From Botrimarina colliarenosi (GTDB taxonomy: Bacteria > Planctomycetota > Planctomycetia > Pirellulales > Lacipirellulaceae): a stretch of DNA of 64,000 nucleotides. Numbering within the stretch: position 1 is the stretch's first letter; every line of letters starts with the position of its first letter. The notes below the pieces were generated by a model that did not search any database, was not told the origin of the DNA, and saw only the letters and a program-made list of their open reading frames with translations. The stretch is taken from positions 758,388-822,387 of the forward strand of contig NZ_SJPR01000001.1 in the NCBI RefSeq assembly GCF_007859955.1, given 5' to 3'. The translations under genes were made by a program, and so were the position numbers. Positions 7,582-15,584 of this stretch are shown here, piece by piece.

Positions 7582-8721
7582 TCACCGCACGCGGCACTTG
7601 AACGTTAGCAGGCCCCCTTCGCCGGCTTCCACCTTGCCGTCGATCGCCCAGCGCAGCACCAGCGAGCCGGCGTCGTTGCGGGCGGTCGTGAAGTCGGCGT
7701 CGCGCGACGACTTGGCGGAGCCGTCGACATACTCCAGGCGGGTCGTCAGGTTGTCGAGCAGCACGAGGTCCTCGAGCGCCGAATCGCCGACATTGTCGTA
7801 GCGGAGCGTGAACTCGACCTCTTCGCCCGGTTGGGCGGCGTCGGTCGACGCGCACTTCACCAGGCGGAGCCGCGGGCAGCCTTGGTCGACGTGGTAGAGC
7901 AGGCCGGGCTGCTTGGGCGAGAAAACGGCCGAGGCCGCTTGGCCGGAGATCGCGACCTGCACCTCTTGGTCGCCCGTCCAGGTGATCGCGGCGAGCGACA
8001 GCTCGGCGACGATTGGCCCTTCGGACATGACGACCTCGCCAAGGTGCATCAGCTGCAGGTTCACGTAGGGGCCGACGAGGCTGCGGATCTCGGCGGCGGC
8101 CAGGTGACGTTCGATGCCGCCCGCCTGTTGGCGACCCTTGTAGAGCCCGGGCGGCAACGGCAGCACCTGGCCCTTGAGGGCGAGGTTCTGGAGCGAGGTG
8201 GTCGCGACCTGGGTCCGGTCGGCTTGCGCGGCGCCGAAGAGGTCGCCGACAGCGTCAACGAACGTCCGCTGCTGGGCGCCCATCGGGTGGACGACTTGCC
8301 GCACCGAGGCGAACCGCGGCGCATAGATGCAGACCCGCGTGCTCGGCGCGACAAAGGTCTTGCCTTCGCAGCCGGTGTAGGTGGCGACGGTGTCTTCCTG
8401 ATGCAGTCCGATGAGCCCGCCGTCGCGGAGCACGCCGGTCGAGTACTCGCCGTCGCCGCCGTCGCACAGGTATTCGTCGCCCGGCCCGGCGTAACGCTGG
8501 GGCTGGCAGACGGGGCAACCGACGACGACGCAGCCCCCGGCCGGGCAGCCTTGATCGCAAGCGCCCTGATCGCAGCCATCGCTATAGCCGTCGCCGCCGA
8601 GCGGGCACGACGGGCAGTCCTGGCCGTAGGCACGGCACGAGCACATCAGCAGCGCCGCGACGACGATGAGCGTCCGCCGGAACCAGGTCGGCATCAGCGG
8701 CGAGTTGGGCGGCGTGTCCAC
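7582..8721 (-). CDS. Secreted cysteine-rich protein with C-terminal DUF11 domain
   Basis: 379 residues. The N-terminal leader (PTWFRRTLIVVAALLMCSCRAYGQ) is a Sec signal; the MCSC stretch could alternatively be a lipobox. Residues about 35-80 are strikingly rich in Cys, Gly and Asp. The last 110 residues match the DUF11 pattern: GEEVEFTLRYDNVGDSALEDL, VLLDNLTTRLEYVDGSAKSS, and a final LLTFKCRVR. DUF11 is an Ig-like repeat common in planctomycete envelope and giant surface proteins, where disulfide-linked cysteine-rich proteins form the wall (known from family literature). It is the last gene of a three-gene minus-strand cluster of secreted proteins, probably co-transcribed. A palindromic element begins right after its stop codon. 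Confidence 0.85.
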   Translation of the reverse strand: MDTPPNSPLMPTWFRRTLIVVAALLMCSCRAYGQDCPSCPLGGDGYSDGCDQGACDQGCPAGGCVVVGCPVCQPQRYAGPGDEYLCDGGDGEYSTGVLRDGGLIGLHQEDTVATYTGCEGKTFVAPSTRVCIYAPRFASVRQVVHPMGAQQRTFVDAVGDLFGAAQADRTQVATTSLQNLALKGQVLPLPPGLYKGRQQAGGIERHLAAAEIRSLVGPYVNLQLMHLGEVVMSEGPIVAELSLAAITWTGDQEVQVAISGQAASAVFSPKQPGLLYHVDQGCPRLRLVKCASTDAAQPGEEVEFTLRYDNVGDSALEDLVLLDNLTTRLEYVDGSAKSSRDADFTTARNDAGSLVLRWAIDGKVEAGEGGLLTFKCRVR

Positions 8722-8746
8722 GGTCGTTTTTTTCCTTCAGAAGGTT

Positions 8747-8807
8747 AACCACGACGAAACGACGGGCACGACGGATCGTTCGTCGTGCCCGTCGTGTCGT
8801 CGTGGTT
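8747..8807. repeat. Palindromic element, family E
   Basis: 27-nt arms (8747-8773 and 8781-8807, beginning AACCACGACGA) are reverse complements except for one mismatch, with a 7-nt loop. It sits in the spacer between two genes of the secreted-protein cluster and would form a very stable hairpin in the mRNA. A T-tract lies at 8727-8733 on the plus strand but not in terminator position for the minus strand. Confidence 0.85.
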
Positions 8808-8819
8808 CAATTCTTTCAC

Positions 8820-9575
8820 CTAGTCAGCGGCGGACGCCTGTCGTAGGGCGGAGTCTTTTGTGCTTGAAGCCAAGGGCGTTGGCGTGGCGTAGCAGCCGTT
8901 GGCGAGGACGCCCGTGTCGCGGGCGCCGATGCGGAGGATCGCCACGGGTCGGCCCAGTTGGTCGGCGAGCACCAGCGGGTCGTCGCCCGGGCGGGCCTCG
9001 AACCACTGCTGTCCGCCGGCTTCTTTCTCGCTGACCGGCAGCGCCGTCTTCGGGTCCTCGACATAGACAACCCGGGTGACGAACGCCCCTTCGGCGGCGA
9101 GCCGGAGGTCCTGAAGCGTCAGCTCGATCGCGATCGGGAACTCTGTTTCTCTGCCGTAGGGCGGGTAGGTCCGGTCGATCAGTTCGACGGTCGGGTAGAC
9201 CGTCACCTCTTCCAGACCGGGGACGCCCTCGGCGCGGAACCGATAGAGCTGGCCGACGAGCAGGCCGACTTTGAGGCTTTCCGACCGGGCGGTCGTTTCG
9301 CCGTGGGCGCCGGTCGCCGCGATGCTCGTGCCCGAGGGCATCCGCAACTCGACCGGCTGGTTGTAACCGTGCAACGGTCCGCCTCTCAGAAGCCGCTGGC
9401 TTCCAATCGCTCCCGGAGGCATGGCGCCGGCATGTAGCCAGTGCTTGGGCGTCTGTGCTACGGAGCACTGAGGCGTGCTCAGCAGCAGTCCGCCCAGCGT
9501 CGCCATTAGCATCACGCTGCCGGCGGCAAGGCCCTGCTTACGCAAGGCACATCTGAGAGGGCGGACCGTTGTCAT
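8820..9575 (-). CDS. Secreted protein, paralogue of the upstream lipoprotein
   Basis: 251 residues with a signal peptide (GLAAGSVMLMATLGGLLLSTPQCSVAQ). The core runs YRFRAEGVPGLEEVTVYPTVELIDRTYPP, then FPIAIELTLQDLRLAAEGAFVTRVVYVEDP, then DDPLVLADQLGRPVAILRIGAR. The same succession occurs in the neighbouring gene at 9630-10976, so the two are paralogues by duplication. No known enzyme motif is present. A structural role in the cell envelope, together with the cysteine-rich DUF11 protein downstream, is an inference from cluster membership and the leaders. It is separated by only 54 nt from the upstream gene. Confidence 0.75.
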   Translation of the reverse strand: MTTVRPLRCALRKQGLAAGSVMLMATLGGLLLSTPQCSVAQTPKHWLHAGAMPPGAIGSQRLLRGGPLHGYNQPVELRMPSGTSIAATGAHGETTARSESLKVGLLVGQLYRFRAEGVPGLEEVTVYPTVELIDRTYPPYGRETEFPIAIELTLQDLRLAAEGAFVTRVVYVEDPKTALPVSEKEAGGQQWFEARPGDDPLVLADQLGRPVAILRIGARDTGVLANGCYATPTPLASSTKDSALRQASAAD

Positions 9576-9629
9576 GGTTTCGTTCGCGTCTCGTACAAGG
9601 AGTCGTTCCGTGGTTGACCGACGCCGTGA

Positions 9630-10976
9630 TCAATCGCAGTACTCTTCGCAGTCGCCGCCGCCGTGCGGGTACGCCTGGGCGCCCTGCACCGCGGTGCGGA
9701 TCCCGACGCCTGGCTTCACCGTGCCGTGGATCAGGTCGATCGGAGCGCGGTTCACTTCGTCGACGTGGATCTTGTTCACCGGACGCGGGTAGTTCAGGCC
9801 CGGACGCTGCTTGACCGACACGTGAACGGCGTTGGTGGGCGGCGGCAGGTGAACCCGAGTGCGGTTCTTGATGGTGTGCTTCTGCAGGCCGGCGGGCGAA
9901 CCCATCGGCAGGTGCGGCGGCCCGGGGATGCCGATCGGCGTGCCCGTGTGGGGCATGCCCCACTGCGGGGCGCCGGCCAGCATGTGCGGCGGCATCGGCT
10001 GCGGGGCGAAGCCGGCGGCCGGCATGCCTATCGGCATGTTGGCCTGTCCGCCGCCGCCGCCGTACATCGGACCGCTGAAGCTGGGCGACGAGGCGCCGCC
10101 GCCGCTCGGACCGCAGTTGTCGCACCCGGCGCCGTAGGCGGCGGGCATGACCTGATCGCCGTACGAGCCGCCAGCCGTGCTGAGGTCCTTGCTGCCCATC
10201 CGCAGCACCGCCAGGATCGAACCGCGACGGTCCGCCTCGGCGACCGGGTCCACACCCGGATCGAGCCGCGTGCTGACAAGCGTCTCGACGCCCGACAGAG
10301 CGAGCTCTTGGAACTCGGGGTCCGGTAGGTAGATGACCTTCGTGACGAAGTTGCCGCTCATCACCTGGTCGAAGTCTTCCTCGGTGAACTGGACCGGCAC
10401 CGCGGCGTGCGCCAAGAAGGCGTCGGTGCGGGCCGTGACCGGGGCCACCTCGAGCGTCGGGTAGAGCGTCACGCCGGCGCGGCCGGGGATGTTGCTCACC
10501 TTCAGGCGGTAGATCGCGCCCTGGGGGAAGTCCTGACGGTCCGGCACAAAGAGCGGAGCCGAATCGAACATCCCGGGGCTCGCGACGTCCCAGGCGATGG
10601 TGAGGCCGTCCTCACCGACGAACTGGACCTGCGAGGTCGGGCCCGAAGCGGCGCCGCCACCCGCATAACAACCGCCGCCGCCGTTGATCGAGCAGCTACC
10701 GTCTTCGCAGTACTGGCACTGCTCGCCTTCGTAGTTGCATCGGCAGGCGCCGTAGTTGGCCGGCGGCGTGCCGCCGGGGCCGTACTGGGCCGGCATCGCC
10801 GGTCCCATCATCTGGTTGCCCACCGGGATGACACCCGGTCCGGGGCCATCGACCCCCGGGCCTGGATGCATCAGGCGTGAGGCGGGCGGCAGGTTGTAGG
10901 CCATTCGGCCTGCGCAGCCGGTGGCCGCTACAGCGGCTCCTAACAACGTGTTCACGATCAGAGTCTGGACACGCAT
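9630..10976 (-). CDS. Glycine/proline-rich lipoprotein, first gene of an envelope cluster
   Basis: 448 residues. The leader MRVQTLIVNTLLGAAVAATGCAG ends in a lipobox-like ATGC, so the protein is probably lipidated. Low-complexity Gly/Pro/Met segments and a short cysteine cluster (ACRCNYEGEQCQYC) come next. A folded core follows: IYRLKVSNIPGRAGVTLYPTLEV, then FTEEDFDQVMSGNFVTKVIYLPDP, then GSILAVLRMGSKDL. After a second Gly/Met/Pro-rich stretch there is a C-terminal tail with repeated 'VHVSVKQRPGLNYP'-like units (RVHLPPPTNAVHV, PVNKIHVDEVNRAPID). The core is shared with the next gene. Together with the DUF11 protein it suggests an exported structural set; function unproven. Confidence 0.78.
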   Translation of the reverse strand: MRVQTLIVNTLLGAAVAATGCAGRMAYNLPPASRLMHPGPGVDGPGPGVIPVGNQMMGPAMPAQYGPGGTPPANYGACRCNYEGEQCQYCEDGSCSINGGGGCYAGGGAASGPTSQVQFVGEDGLTIAWDVASPGMFDSAPLFVPDRQDFPQGAIYRLKVSNIPGRAGVTLYPTLEVAPVTARTDAFLAHAAVPVQFTEEDFDQVMSGNFVTKVIYLPDPEFQELALSGVETLVSTRLDPGVDPVAEADRRGSILAVLRMGSKDLSTAGGSYGDQVMPAAYGAGCDNCGPSGGGASSPSFSGPMYGGGGGQANMPIGMPAAGFAPQPMPPHMLAGAPQWGMPHTGTPIGIPGPPHLPMGSPAGLQKHTIKNRTRVHLPPPTNAVHVSVKQRPGLNYPRPVNKIHVDEVNRAPIDLIHGTVKPGVGIRTAVQGAQAYPHGGGDCEEYCD

Positions 10977-11243
10977 CGCTTCCCCCCTCGGCGTGTTCGT
11001 CGCGCCCGTCGTCGCCGGCGTCGTGCCCGCGCGTCCGTGCGTCCCGTAATTGGCTTGTGTCTTTGCTTTTTTTGGCGACGCCCCAGTTGGGCGACAATTG
11101 CCGTGGACGCCTCCCGTAGGCGGCGCCTAGACTCCCGCCGCGACGCGTCGAGACGTGACGCGCGCCGCGGGGCTAGTGTTTCCCCAGGCTTAGGTTCGGC
11201 CCCGCACAACGCGTTTCTTTGGTGAAAGCGTCAAAACCCGCGT

Positions 11244-12299
11244 ATGACGAGCAACCCGCCTAGCCCGACCCCCACGCGTCGGGCCACCGGCTGGCTGCTC
11301 CGCGGCGTCGTGCTGCTAGCAGTCGGCGTCGGCGCCTACTACGGCCTGGAAGTGGCCGACCGCGTCGTGATGGATCGGATCGCCGGTCCGGCCTCGGTCG
11401 GACCGATCGAAGTCCTCGACGTCCCGCCGCTGCCCAACACGCCGGCCCCGCCGCGGGTCGCCGTCTCGTCCGAGGGGCCGGGCAACCTCCTCCTCCGCCG
11501 CGCCGCCGTCGCCATTGAGGGGCACGGATCGATCGGCGTAAGGCTTGACCAACACGGCGTGATCGACGGCCTCGCCATCGACACCAGCGGCCGTTACTAC
11601 CAACTCGGCGCCGGCAGTCAGCGGCAGTTCCTGCTTGAGCAGACCGGCCAGTTGGCCGGGACGCCGGCGAGGCTGCTACGCGTCTCCGACAGCCGGTTCC
11701 TCTGGACCGACATGGCGTGGGGCGACCCCTCGCAGCCCGAGCGGGAAGTGACTCGCATCGACCTCCGCCAGGTCCGCCGCGCAGTGACCCAAGCCGACGA
11801 CGAAGGGGGCCCCCCGGCGGCGACCGATCCCAACGCATGGTCGCGTTTTGGCGGCCTGCCGATGCTGCTCAGCGGCCTCGACGAGTCGTTCACCTTCGGC
11901 GCGCCGCGGGTGATGCAGTTCCGCAACGAACGCGTCGCCGCGATGGTGGGACGCTGGCGTCCCGAACGCATGGCGGCGCTCGTCGGCGACGACCAGACGA
12001 CGCTCCCGGAGCGCGTTCCGCAGCACGTTGTGGTCGCGCTAAGCGAGGCGACGCTGTTCCCGCTGCTGGTCGAGTACCGCAACGCCCAAGACGCCCTGTC
12101 GGCCCCCGGCCTCCCCGACGAGGCGCTGCTCACCGACAGCGCTCAGCCGCTGCTCAAGATGGACATCGGCGTCCCCGAGTTTGGCGAACGCCTCGACGCC
12201 CGACTCTTCTCGTACCGCCCGTCGGGCGACGACTGGGCCGACCAAACCGAGCGCGAAGTACGCCTCGCCAACCCGTACGACGCCGCGATACGGAAGTAA
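11244..12299 (+). CDS. Membrane-anchored hypothetical protein (LolA-like architecture suspected)
   Basis: 351 residues with one transmembrane helix at about 17-34 (GWLLRGVVLLAVGVGAYYGL) and a large extracytoplasmic part. The segments SGRYYQLGAGSQRQFLLEQ, FLWTDMAW, VTRIDLRQVRRAV and WSRFGGLPMLLSGLDESFTF remind me of planctomycete proteins of LolA-like fold, which carry an extended beta-sheet followed by a 'GGLp.LL.sL...F.F' helix. That resemblance is recollection, not a search result. It converges on the TolC-family gene with a 27-nt gap. No catalytic motif is visible. The function could concern lipid or lipoprotein handling, but this is only a guess. Confidence 0.65.
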   Translation: MTSNPPSPTPTRRATGWLLRGVVLLAVGVGAYYGLEVADRVVMDRIAGPASVGPIEVLDVPPLPNTPAPPRVAVSSEGPGNLLLRRAAVAIEGHGSIGVRLDQHGVIDGLAIDTSGRYYQLGAGSQRQFLLEQTGQLAGTPARLLRVSDSRFLWTDMAWGDPSQPEREVTRIDLRQVRRAVTQADDEGGPPAATDPNAWSRFGGLPMLLSGLDESFTFGAPRVMQFRNERVAAMVGRWRPERMAALVGDDQTTLPERVPQHVVVALSEATLFPLLVEYRNAQDALSAPGLPDEALLTDSAQPLLKMDIGVPEFGERLDARLFSYRPSGDDWADQTEREVRLANPYDAAIRK

Positions 12300-12326
12300 C
12301 GCTGTTCGACACGGCCGACGCTAGCG

Positions 12327-13646
12327 TCAATCGAGCTGCCCGCTGCCCGACAGCAGCCGCCCTTCGATGAGCTGCGACATTTCGTTCATCTCACGCAGCA
12401 GGGCGAGCCGCTCGAGGCTCACCTGGAAGTACGTCCGCTGGACGGTGAGGAGTTCGAGGTAGCTGACCTCGCCCGCCGCGTATCCCTCGGTCGACAGGCC
12501 AAGGCTTTCCTTGGCGCGGGGGAGGACCTCGCTAGCAAGCGTTTCGGCCTGGGTCTTGGCCCGTTCGTAGCGGCCGAACGCGTCGGCCAGCTGCCGGTGG
12601 AGCGTTTGCTCGGTCGATTCGAGGCGGCGATGGGCGGCGACCAACTCGGCCTGCGCGCGGCCGACGCCCCCCTGGTTGCGGTTCCAGAGCATCAACGGCA
12701 CGCCGATCTGCACGCCCGCAACCGTGTCGTCGGTGCTGTCGTCGTACTGCACAGAGACTTGCGCGGTCACGTCGGCGACCGCCTGCGACTTCTGGAGGGC
12801 GATATTGCAGCGTGCCCGCTCGATCTCGGCGACGCGGGCCGCGATCGCGGGGCTCGCGGCGATGAGGCGGCTGGCCGACGCTTGCCAGTCGGTCTGGCCG
12901 AGGAGCGCCGTCAGGTCGGCGTCGACCACCTGCGGCGTCTCGGCCGGCAGACCCGTCAGCGCGGCCAGACGGCGCCAGCCGGCGTCGCGACGGACCGTGG
13001 CCTGCCGTTTCGAGGCGCCGGCGCGCTGCGATTCGATCTCTGCCTGCAGGACGTCGGTGCGGCGACCCTCGCCCGCTTCGATCAGTTTGTTCGACGTATC
13101 GACGCCCTTGAGGCTCAGCCCCAACAGCTGGTCGGCGAGCTCGATTTCGAGCTGCGAGAGGTAGGTGTCGACGAAAACGGTCCGCACGTCGGTGAGCAGC
13201 CGTAGCCGCTCGACATCGTAGAGCTGTTCGCGGACCCGCGCCTCACGGGCGGCGACCGACTGGGCGTAGTCGAGCTTGCCACCACGGATGAATTGCTGCC
13301 CCAGGTAGGCGCCTTGCTGGCCAGCGCGGCCGTCGTTGCCGACCTCGCTCGCCAAGTAGCCCCCCGTGGGGTTGGGCGGCAAACCCGCCTGGACGCACTC
13401 CCAGCGGGCGGCCGTCACCTCGGCCCGTAACGCGGCCAGCGACGGGCTGATCGAGAGCGCACGGCTCTCGGCGTCCGCGAGCGTCAGAACGTTGGCGCCC
13501 GTCATGTCGGGCGTCAGGTCGTCCGGGAACGTCATAACGGCCGGCAGCGCTCGGACCGACGTCGGCTCAAGGAGCGGCTCCTGTCCCCTTGTGGAGGCCG
13601 CCGCCGCGCAGACAAGGACAAGCAGGATCGAGCGGATTGAGACCAT
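12327..13646 (-). CDS. TolC-family outer-membrane efflux protein
   Basis: About 439 residues from MVSIRSILLVLVCAAAASTRGQ, a clear signal peptide; a 20-codon extension to 13706 is less likely. Two outer-membrane efflux repeats are visible: LTLADAESRALSISPSLAALRAEVTAAR with PPNPTGGY, and a second, LIAASPAIAARVAEIERAR. Long coiled-coil helices follow each. GVPLMLWNRNQGGVGRAQAEL is the typical P-L-x-N-rN-G-x-i motif, and GYAAGEVSYLELLTVQRTYF the typical C-terminal motif. This resembles the CzcC/CusC side of the family. It forms the outer-membrane channel of a tripartite exporter; no membrane-fusion or pump gene is adjacent in the window. Confidence 0.9.
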   Translation of the reverse strand: MVSIRSILLVLVCAAAASTRGQEPLLEPTSVRALPAVMTFPDDLTPDMTGANVLTLADAESRALSISPSLAALRAEVTAARWECVQAGLPPNPTGGYLASEVGNDGRAGQQGAYLGQQFIRGGKLDYAQSVAAREARVREQLYDVERLRLLTDVRTVFVDTYLSQLEIELADQLLGLSLKGVDTSNKLIEAGEGRRTDVLQAEIESQRAGASKRQATVRRDAGWRRLAALTGLPAETPQVVDADLTALLGQTDWQASASRLIAASPAIAARVAEIERARCNIALQKSQAVADVTAQVSVQYDDSTDDTVAGVQIGVPLMLWNRNQGGVGRAQAELVAAHRRLESTEQTLHRQLADAFGRYERAKTQAETLASEVLPRAKESLGLSTEGYAAGEVSYLELLTVQRTYFQVSLERLALLREMNEMSQLIEGRLLSGSGQLD

Positions 13647-13869
13647 GAGACGCCGATGCAGACGGGTAGCGGGTTGTGCCGAAGCTGCCCTTAGAATCGG
13701 TTGCACCGGCGAGGGACGCCCCCTTCGTCGAAACCACCGTTACAGTTTGTCAGCCGGAGCCGCTAGCATGCCGGGCTCGCTTAGTAGCCGGGATCGCTGG
13801 TCCCAGCCGGCAGGAGTTCGTCGCTAGCACTCCTTGCAGCGACTCGGGGACGCGTAAGATGGCGAACCT

Positions 13870-15429
13870 ATGATCGACCTTCTGCTCGAAAACGCCGTCC
13901 TGCCGCTCGCCGATGCCCCCGCCGATGCGGTGGCGATCACCGCGGGGAGGATCGTGGCGGTGGGCCACGGCGCCCAGCTGCGGCGCGAGCTGGCGCCGAA
14001 GCGGACAATCGACCTTGCCGGACGCACCCTGCTGCCGGGCTTCAACGACGCCCACCTCCATGTCTGGAAGGTGGGACATCTGCTCACCTCGCTCGCCGAC
14101 CTCCGCGACGCCGAGTCGCTGCCCGAAGTGCGCCGGCGGCTCACCGCCCCGATGCGTGCGGACGGTGAATGGGTGCTCGGCCGCGGCGTCAACGAGTTGC
14201 GACTCGCCGAAGGCCGGCTGCCGACACGCGGCGAGCTCGACGGGTGGTTCCCCGACCGGCCGGTCTGGGTCACCCGCGTTTGCAACCATTTCGGAATCGC
14301 GAACAGCGCGGCGCTACGGGTCGTCGGCGTCGATCGCAACACTTCGGCGCCGGCCGGAGGCGAGCTGCGGCGCGACGCCGCCGGCGAACCGACCGGCGTG
14401 CTGACCGAGACGGCCATGCGACTGGTGACCGACCGCCTCCCGCCGCCCAGCGACGCGGCGCTGCGCGACATGGTCCGCGCGGCGAACCAGCGGCTCCTGA
14501 GCCTCGGCGTCACGGCGGTGACCGACCCGGGCGTCGACGACCGGCTGCTTGCCGTCTACGAGGCGATGAGCGCCGCCGGCGAACTCGTCGGACGGTTCAA
14601 CGTGATGCGGCTCGCGCCCGAAGACGCCGCTTCCGACGCGATGGCGGAGTGGACGCCGCCCCGCTGTGACGAGCGATTGCGTATCGACACGGCCAAGTTC
14701 TTCATGGACGGCGGGCTGAGCGGCGCCACGGCGGCGCTGTCGACGCCTTACCGCCACGCCGACACGCGCGGCGTGCTCCGCTACGACCGGGACGCCTACG
14801 CGGTGCTCTGCCGCAAGACCGAGGCGGCCGGCTACCGCACCGCGACGCACGTCATCGGCGACCGGGCGATCGCCACGGCGCTCGACGCCTACGAGGCGTT
14901 GCCGCGGATCGCCAAGCGGGCGCGGTTCGAGCACTTTGGTTTGCCGACCGGCCACGACCTCGTGCGGACCGCTCGGCTCGGGATTGGCGTCGCGACACAG
15001 GCGATCTTCTTGCCGGAGTTGGGCGCCAACTTCCGCGAGTATCTGCCGGAGGATTTTCCGGTGACGCCGTACCCGATCCGGACGATGCTCGAGGTGGGGC
15101 TCAACGTCGCTCTCTCGACCGACGCGCCGGTGGTCCGCGACGAACGCCCTCTCGCCGGAGTCGCCGCCGCGGTCGGCCGGCGGTGCGGCGACGGCGCGCC
15201 GATGGGGCCCGACGAAACGATCACCCTCCGTGACGGCCTGTTGGCCTACACGGCCGCCGGCGCCAAGCTGTCGGGCGACGACGACCGGTTCGGCGCGATC
15301 CGGACCGGCTTGTTGGCCGACTTGGTGGTGCTTGATCGTTCGCCGCTCGAAGAACCGGTCGATTCGTTAATGGAGATTGGCGTAACAATGACGCTCGTCA
15401 ACGGCGAGGTCGTCTTTGAACGCGAATAA
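13870..15429 (+). CDS. Amidohydrolase family protein (YtcJ-like, Amidohydro_3)
   Basis: 519 residues. A metal-dependent hydrolase of the urease/dihydroorotase superfamily with a TIM barrel and flanking beta-sandwich. The metal ligands can be placed: His62 and His64 in DAHLH, a probable carbamylated Lys276 in AKFFMDGG, His in ATHVIGDRA, His in FEHFG, and Asp418 in STDAPV. The strand order GRTLLPGFNDAHLH near the start and LLADLVVLDRSPLE near the end complete the domain. The natural substrate is unknown (an amide, carbamate or ester). The following aldehyde dehydrogenase is on the same strand but separated by a palindromic element, so a shared pathway is only possible. Confidence 0.9.
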   Translation: MIDLLLENAVLPLADAPADAVAITAGRIVAVGHGAQLRRELAPKRTIDLAGRTLLPGFNDAHLHVWKVGHLLTSLADLRDAESLPEVRRRLTAPMRADGEWVLGRGVNELRLAEGRLPTRGELDGWFPDRPVWVTRVCNHFGIANSAALRVVGVDRNTSAPAGGELRRDAAGEPTGVLTETAMRLVTDRLPPPSDAALRDMVRAANQRLLSLGVTAVTDPGVDDRLLAVYEAMSAAGELVGRFNVMRLAPEDAASDAMAEWTPPRCDERLRIDTAKFFMDGGLSGATAALSTPYRHADTRGVLRYDRDAYAVLCRKTEAAGYRTATHVIGDRAIATALDAYEALPRIAKRARFEHFGLPTGHDLVRTARLGIGVATQAIFLPELGANFREYLPEDFPVTPYPIRTMLEVGLNVALSTDAPVVRDERPLAGVAAAVGRRCGDGAPMGPDETITLRDGLLAYTAAGAKLSGDDDRFGAIRTGLLADLVVLDRSPLEEPVDSLMEIGVTMTLVNGEVVFERE

Positions 15430-15457
15430 TTAATTGTGGGACTACTAATTGTGGATT

Positions 15458-15540
15458 GTGGGAGGCGTCTCCGACGCCGATGACGGTCTCCATGCCGACG
15501 ACGCAAGTCGCGCGTTATCGGCGTCGGAGACGCCTCCCAC
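15458..15540. repeat. Palindromic element, family A (complete)
   Basis: 24-nt perfect arms at 15458-15481 (starting GTGGGAGGCGTCTCCGACGC) and 15517-15540, with a 35-nt centre. The left arm plus four more bases is identical to a 28-bp block inside pyrK at 34257-34284. A diverged full copy is at 34742-34828. Confidence 0.92.
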
Positions 15541-15584
15541 AGAACGAGATGCGATGTTCTTCTTCCAACTGCGAGCGGGGCTTT

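Noticed and set aside
8747..8807. Classical Rho-independent terminator
   Set aside because: Stable hairpin but no T-tract in the minus-strand direction, and it is inside a gene cluster; better explained as a palindromic repeat.
15456..15584. N-terminal extension of the aldehyde dehydrogenase (43 codons)
   Set aside because: The bases are palindromic repeat family A, and the normal enzyme N-terminus begins at the ATG at 15585.
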